A DNA stretch of 64,000 bases from assembly GCA_046704745.1 (NCBI GenBank), contig JBJKRL010000053.1, positions 1-64,000 on the forward strand, given 5' to 3'. Below the pieces are notes generated by a model. The model saw only the letters and a list, made by a program, of their open reading frames with translations. It searched no databases and was not told the DNA's origin. A program made the translations under genes and the position numbers. This stretch comes from CAWGGS01 sp046704745. Its GTDB lineage: Bacteria; Desulfobacterota; Desulfobulbia; Desulfobulbales; Desulfocapsaceae. How positions within the stretch are numbered: position 1 is the first letter of the stretch; each line of letters begins with the position of its first letter. Of the stretch, positions 61,527-64,000 are shown piece by piece.

Positions 61527-61620
61527 GTTCAGGCAGCGCCATCTGCCTCACATTTGGCAATGAACATAGATCACTATTGTTCATTGCCAAAAATTTCGAA
61601 CCTAACGCCGCCTGAACTGA
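61524..61620 (+). repeat. Palindromic repeat family A, copy A2
   Basis: Ends TCAGTTCAGGC (61524-61534) and GCCTGAACTGA (61610-61620) are exact inverted repeats. An inner perfect 14-bp hairpin has arms TTTGGCAATGAACA (61553-61566) and TGTTCATTGCCAAA (61578-61591). The flank GATGAGAAATACGGGT follows. Confidence 0.8.
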
Positions 61621-61714
61621 TGAGAAATACGGGTCAGCCGGCAATTTTGCACTGCCTTTGTGAAAATAGACAGCAGTCCAACATCTCCTTCTATTACATA
61701 ACCATGAGTATCTT

Positions 61715-62995
61715 ATGCACCCTTCAGCCTTTGAACTCAACCGGGAATTCCTTGCCAAAGTTTGTGAAAGAATACAGGAATTAAAAGCCCATTATACGCA
61801 TGAAAAAATCCTCACAGATCTTTTCACCAAGGATTCACTGCTGCTTCTTGAACCATTGGCAAAACTTATCGATGCCGCCTACTGGGCAAGTCAGGCAAGC
61901 GAGGAGGGCCATCTGAGTAAATTTTCGGTCGTCATAAAGGAAATTGAAAACACACCGGATATCTTCTGTTTCGAGAGTCCCATCGACTTGAACCTGAAGA
62001 ATCTTATAAAGCTCGGATCAGCCCTGGACGGTTCTTTCTCTGATATCTGTGTCCATCAAGATGAAAACGGCACACTCAAGATATGGGGACTGAGAATCCG
62101 GACACCCAACCATTTGACTTCGGATCTGTGGATTCAGGTCCTGGGTCCCGGGAATCTGCTGATTCTCTGCTATGGGAGAAGTATTGCCGCTTTGATCGGC
62201 AATCAGGCCGTTTTCGTTGATTCCGGCAACCTTCTAAGAACGGTTATGCCGAAAATCACCTCGAGCAGAGAAAATTCCCCATCTCATCTCATGAAATTAT
62301 TCATTTTTAACACCCTTCTCTATATTGCCCAAGCCATGCGCTCCCACCAGAGAGGAGGCACGCTTCTGGTTGTTCCGGAAGGGAATTATTGGGAAAAATC
62401 CATCGGCCGGCCGGTCATTTACACAGGCGGCACCCGTTTTTTCGAACCGGAATTCGATTCCCTTCAAGCCTCCGCAAATCCGACCGCTCGGGATGTTCTT
62501 CGTCTCTTTCAGGAAACGGCAACAAGGAAAAATCCGAACCTTCTGAAGGTGCGCACCCAGCTCATCGATCAGTGCAACCGCATAGGTCGGTTAACCGCCA
62601 TTGACGGGGCCCTGGTCATGACCTATGATCGCTCGATTCGCTGCTTCGGTGCCAAGATCCAGGCGTTGGACCCTCAACCGGGTTCAACCCTTGTGCAGCT
62701 GCTCCAACCTGTGGAGGGGGATCAAGGCAGGAGAATAACGTATGCGGAGCTTGGCGGGACGCGTCATTATTCAGCTGCGCAATTCGCTCATGATCAACCT
62801 GATGCCGTTGCCATCGTTGCCTCTCAAGACGGCAATGTCACCTTCTTCACCAAAGATGTCGCAAACGACCAACTTATGGTAGTTCAACGGGCCGAACTTG
62901 CTCTTATGTACGAAGGCATAAGTGGAATCATGTGGCATCTGTCTCAATACATCGACCGTGAAGAGAGCATAAAAGAAATTGTATCAAAGACATAA
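61715..62995 (+). CDS. Probable diadenylate cyclase with sensor-like N-terminus (DisA_N)
   Basis: A 426-aa protein. The DisA_N signatures are GGTLLVVPEGNYW (214-226), DGALVM (297-302, the DGA loop) and GTRHYSAAQFA (349-358, the RHR-type loop with RHYSA). These bind ATP and make c-di-AMP. Residues 1-190 contain a non-membrane domain that may sense a ligand, as in DACNV-type proteins. The loop is RHYSA rather than RHRAA. No signal peptide or helix is seen. The downstream membrane-protein gene starts 19 bp later. Confidence 0.8.
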   Translation: MHPSAFELNREFLAKVCERIQELKAHYTHEKILTDLFTKDSLLLLEPLAKLIDAAYWASQASEEGHLSKFSVVIKEIENTPDIFCFESPIDLNLKNLIKLGSALDGSFSDICVHQDENGTLKIWGLRIRTPNHLTSDLWIQVLGPGNLLILCYGRSIAALIGNQAVFVDSGNLLRTVMPKITSSRENSPSHLMKLFIFNTLLYIAQAMRSHQRGGTLLVVPEGNYWEKSIGRPVIYTGGTRFFEPEFDSLQASANPTARDVLRLFQETATRKNPNLLKVRTQLIDQCNRIGRLTAIDGALVMTYDRSIRCFGAKIQALDPQPGSTLVQLLQPVEGDQGRRITYAELGGTRHYSAAQFAHDQPDAVAIVASQDGNVTFFTKDVANDQLMVVQRAELALMYEGISGIMWHLSQYIDREESIKEIVSKT

Positions 62996-63014
62996 CCTCT
63001 GTGAGGGCAACACC

Positions 63015-63563
63015 TTGAACAAGACAAAAATAACGGAGAACAGCCGGAAAAAAATTGAACGTCTGACCGGAAACCAGGTACAAACCCATCCAGCCCCGGC
63101 GCGCTATACACGGATGAGCTTCTTGATCGGATTTCCGGTCATCCTCTTTTTTTGCGGAGTGTGCTGGGCAGGTGCCTGGTATGCCTTTAATCAGATTACA
63201 ACGGAACTGGAAGTCTACAAACAAGGTGTTGTCGTCACAGGCTCTGTGATCAAAAAAACCTTCCTCGCCCAATCAAGATCCTGGGAGCAGAAGCACTATA
63301 TCACCTACTCTTTTCAAACCTCTGAAGGAGTAACCCTGCAAAAAGAAATCAGGGTTACTCCCCGTTTTTGGAACAATCTCAAACGAAACGGTCCCATATT
63401 GATACGTTATGTTCCGAATAAGCCGAGTCTGAATCTTCCGGATACCTGGCATATGACCTCCTTTTATTCTCTGGCAGGAGGGATATCGCTCATTGGCGCC
63501 CTTTTCTTCACCGTCGCGGTGGTCGGCATGCTGAGAAAAAAACTTATGGGTGGATATTGTTAA
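63015..63563 (+). CDS. DUF3592-like membrane protein
   Basis: A 182-aa protein if TTG 63015 is the start. It has two transmembrane segments (GFPVILFFCGVCWAGAWYAF; SLAGGISLIGALFFTVAVVG) around an extracytoplasmic stretch. That stretch is a beta-rich domain (VTGSVIKKTF, YITYSFQTSEGVTLQKEI, GPILIRYVPNKPSLN) typical of DUF3592. Its function is unknown. It follows the diadenylate cyclase by 19 bp and may be cotranscribed. An upstream in-frame TTG 62979 overlaps that gene. Confidence 0.75.
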   Translation: MNKTKITENSRKKIERLTGNQVQTHPAPARYTRMSFLIGFPVILFFCGVCWAGAWYAFNQITTELEVYKQGVVVTGSVIKKTFLAQSRSWEQKHYITYSFQTSEGVTLQKEIRVTPRFWNNLKRNGPILIRYVPNKPSLNLPDTWHMTSFYSLAGGISLIGALFFTVAVVGMLRKKLMGGYC

Positions 63564-63725
63564 AGACGGTTTTGAAGGTAAAGAATTGTTAAGTTGTGTA
63601 AAAATGGGCCTGAGGGACTTGTCATCCGGCATCTGAGATACTACATAGATGGATAGGAGCAATAATTCTTCAATCAAGAAGAGTCTCTTGCGGTTTCTCC
63701 AGATGTTTTACTGGGGGGAAATTCC

Positions 63726-64000
63726 ATGAATATTTCAGCAATTTCCGGCATAACAGCCTATACAACTCAATCTGCATACAAGAGCGGAGTCTCTCGGACA
63801 GGGAGGCAAAACACTCAAGCTGCAACAAGCATTTCATCGACCGGGGATACGGTGCAAATCTCCACCGAGGCCCGTAATCTCCAGCAGGCTGCACAGGCAG
63901 GAAACAATAACGAAACGTCAACGGGATCCGGAGGAAACAGCACTTCCGGCACAACGGGGGCATCAGGTACTACTGCCGGCACAACCGGCGGATCTGCGGC
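63726..64000 (+). CDS. Ser/Thr/Gly-rich protein, 3' end beyond window
   Basis: The gene begins at ATG 63726, after GGGGGGAAATTCC, and is cut by the window end. The visible 91 residues read MNISAISGITAYTTQSAYKS, then GDTVQISTEARNLQQAAQ, then a low-complexity Thr/Ser/Gly run. DTVQIS-like motifs occur in flagellar-associated and anti-sigma-like small proteins, but I cannot assign it. Confidence 0.6.
   Translation, partial: MNISAISGITAYTTQSAYKSGVSRTGRQNTQAATSISSTGDTVQISTEARNLQQAAQAGNNNETSTGSGGNSTSGTTGASGTTAGTTGGSA

Larger units (their letters stand above)
60583..61714. other. Long intergenic region with repeat mosaic
   Basis: At 1.1 kb this is the longest gene-free stretch. The left 650 bp is featureless and AT-rich. 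The right part is a run of repeats: B3 (61325-61406), C2 (61431-61526) and A2 (61524-61620). No RNA gene or protein is recognised. Confidence 0.6.

Overview
The window reads as a chromosomal segment of a Desulfobacterota (deltaproteobacterial) anaerobe, most likely of the Desulfobulbales type. This is inferred from gene content, not from a marker gene: a periplasmic Tat-exported formate dehydrogenase with cytochrome b and MGD maturation genes, a selenoprotein SelD, a DHH-CBS-tRNA nucleotidyltransferase fusion, a hemerythrin chemoreceptor, a KamA-type aminomutase, and moderate GC. There is no phage, transposase, CRISPR array, rRNA or recognisable tRNA.

Layout. 0-13 kb: a short GlmU-like uridylyltransferase, thiSGH, a stand-alone AICAR transformylase-like gene, polyprenyl diphosphate synthase with a DinG helicase, a receiver-GAF-histidine kinase, and an MFS exporter. 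12-21 kb: a porin with a good promoter and terminator, a TolB-like/VCBS exported protein, a small outer-membrane protein, a family-4-like uracil-DNA glycosylase, an ArnT-like glycosyltransferase, a Cys-rich HTH protein, FmdB, FtsB and DUF523. 21-26 kb: tatC, serS, a 436-aa protein that faintly resembles RelA/SpoT synthetases, and mobB.

26-39 kb is a formate dehydrogenase island. On the minus strand lie a periplasmic substrate-binding protein, a Cache-domain NarX-like kinase and a NarL-like regulator (33.4-37.8 kb). They are followed by a polyferredoxin, a TorD chaperone, a small Tat peptide, fdhA (Cys form), fdhB, fdhC, a strong terminator, and then mobB. fdhD lies upstream on the plus strand. 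This looks like sensing, structural, chaperone and cofactor functions for one respiratory enzyme. The order suggests that the binding protein and kinase sense a periplasmic ligand and control the enzyme, which is inference.

39-50 kb: ddl, rpsU, a XerC/D-like recombinase whose start codon cannot be found, the DHH-CBS-CCA fusion, an M50 protease, the hemerythrin chemoreceptor, an orphan protein and a methyltransferase. 50-60 kb: selD with an in-frame TGA (Sec) and a SECIS-like hairpin; a fructokinase / sucrose-phosphate synthase-phosphatase / sucrose synthase operon; kamA; a 14-copy GGCTGAA tandem array; and a cytidylate kinase-like/BON protein. 61-64 kb: a probable diadenylate cyclase with a sensor-type N-terminus, a DUF3592-like membrane protein, and the start of a low-complexity Ser/Thr/Gly-rich protein cut by the window end.

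The intergenic DNA is unusual. At least three families of short palindromic repeat (called A, B and C here) recur singly or in tandem mosaics. Two 156-bp copies of family B sit about 20 bp upstream of the start codons of fdhD and of the M50 protease gene.
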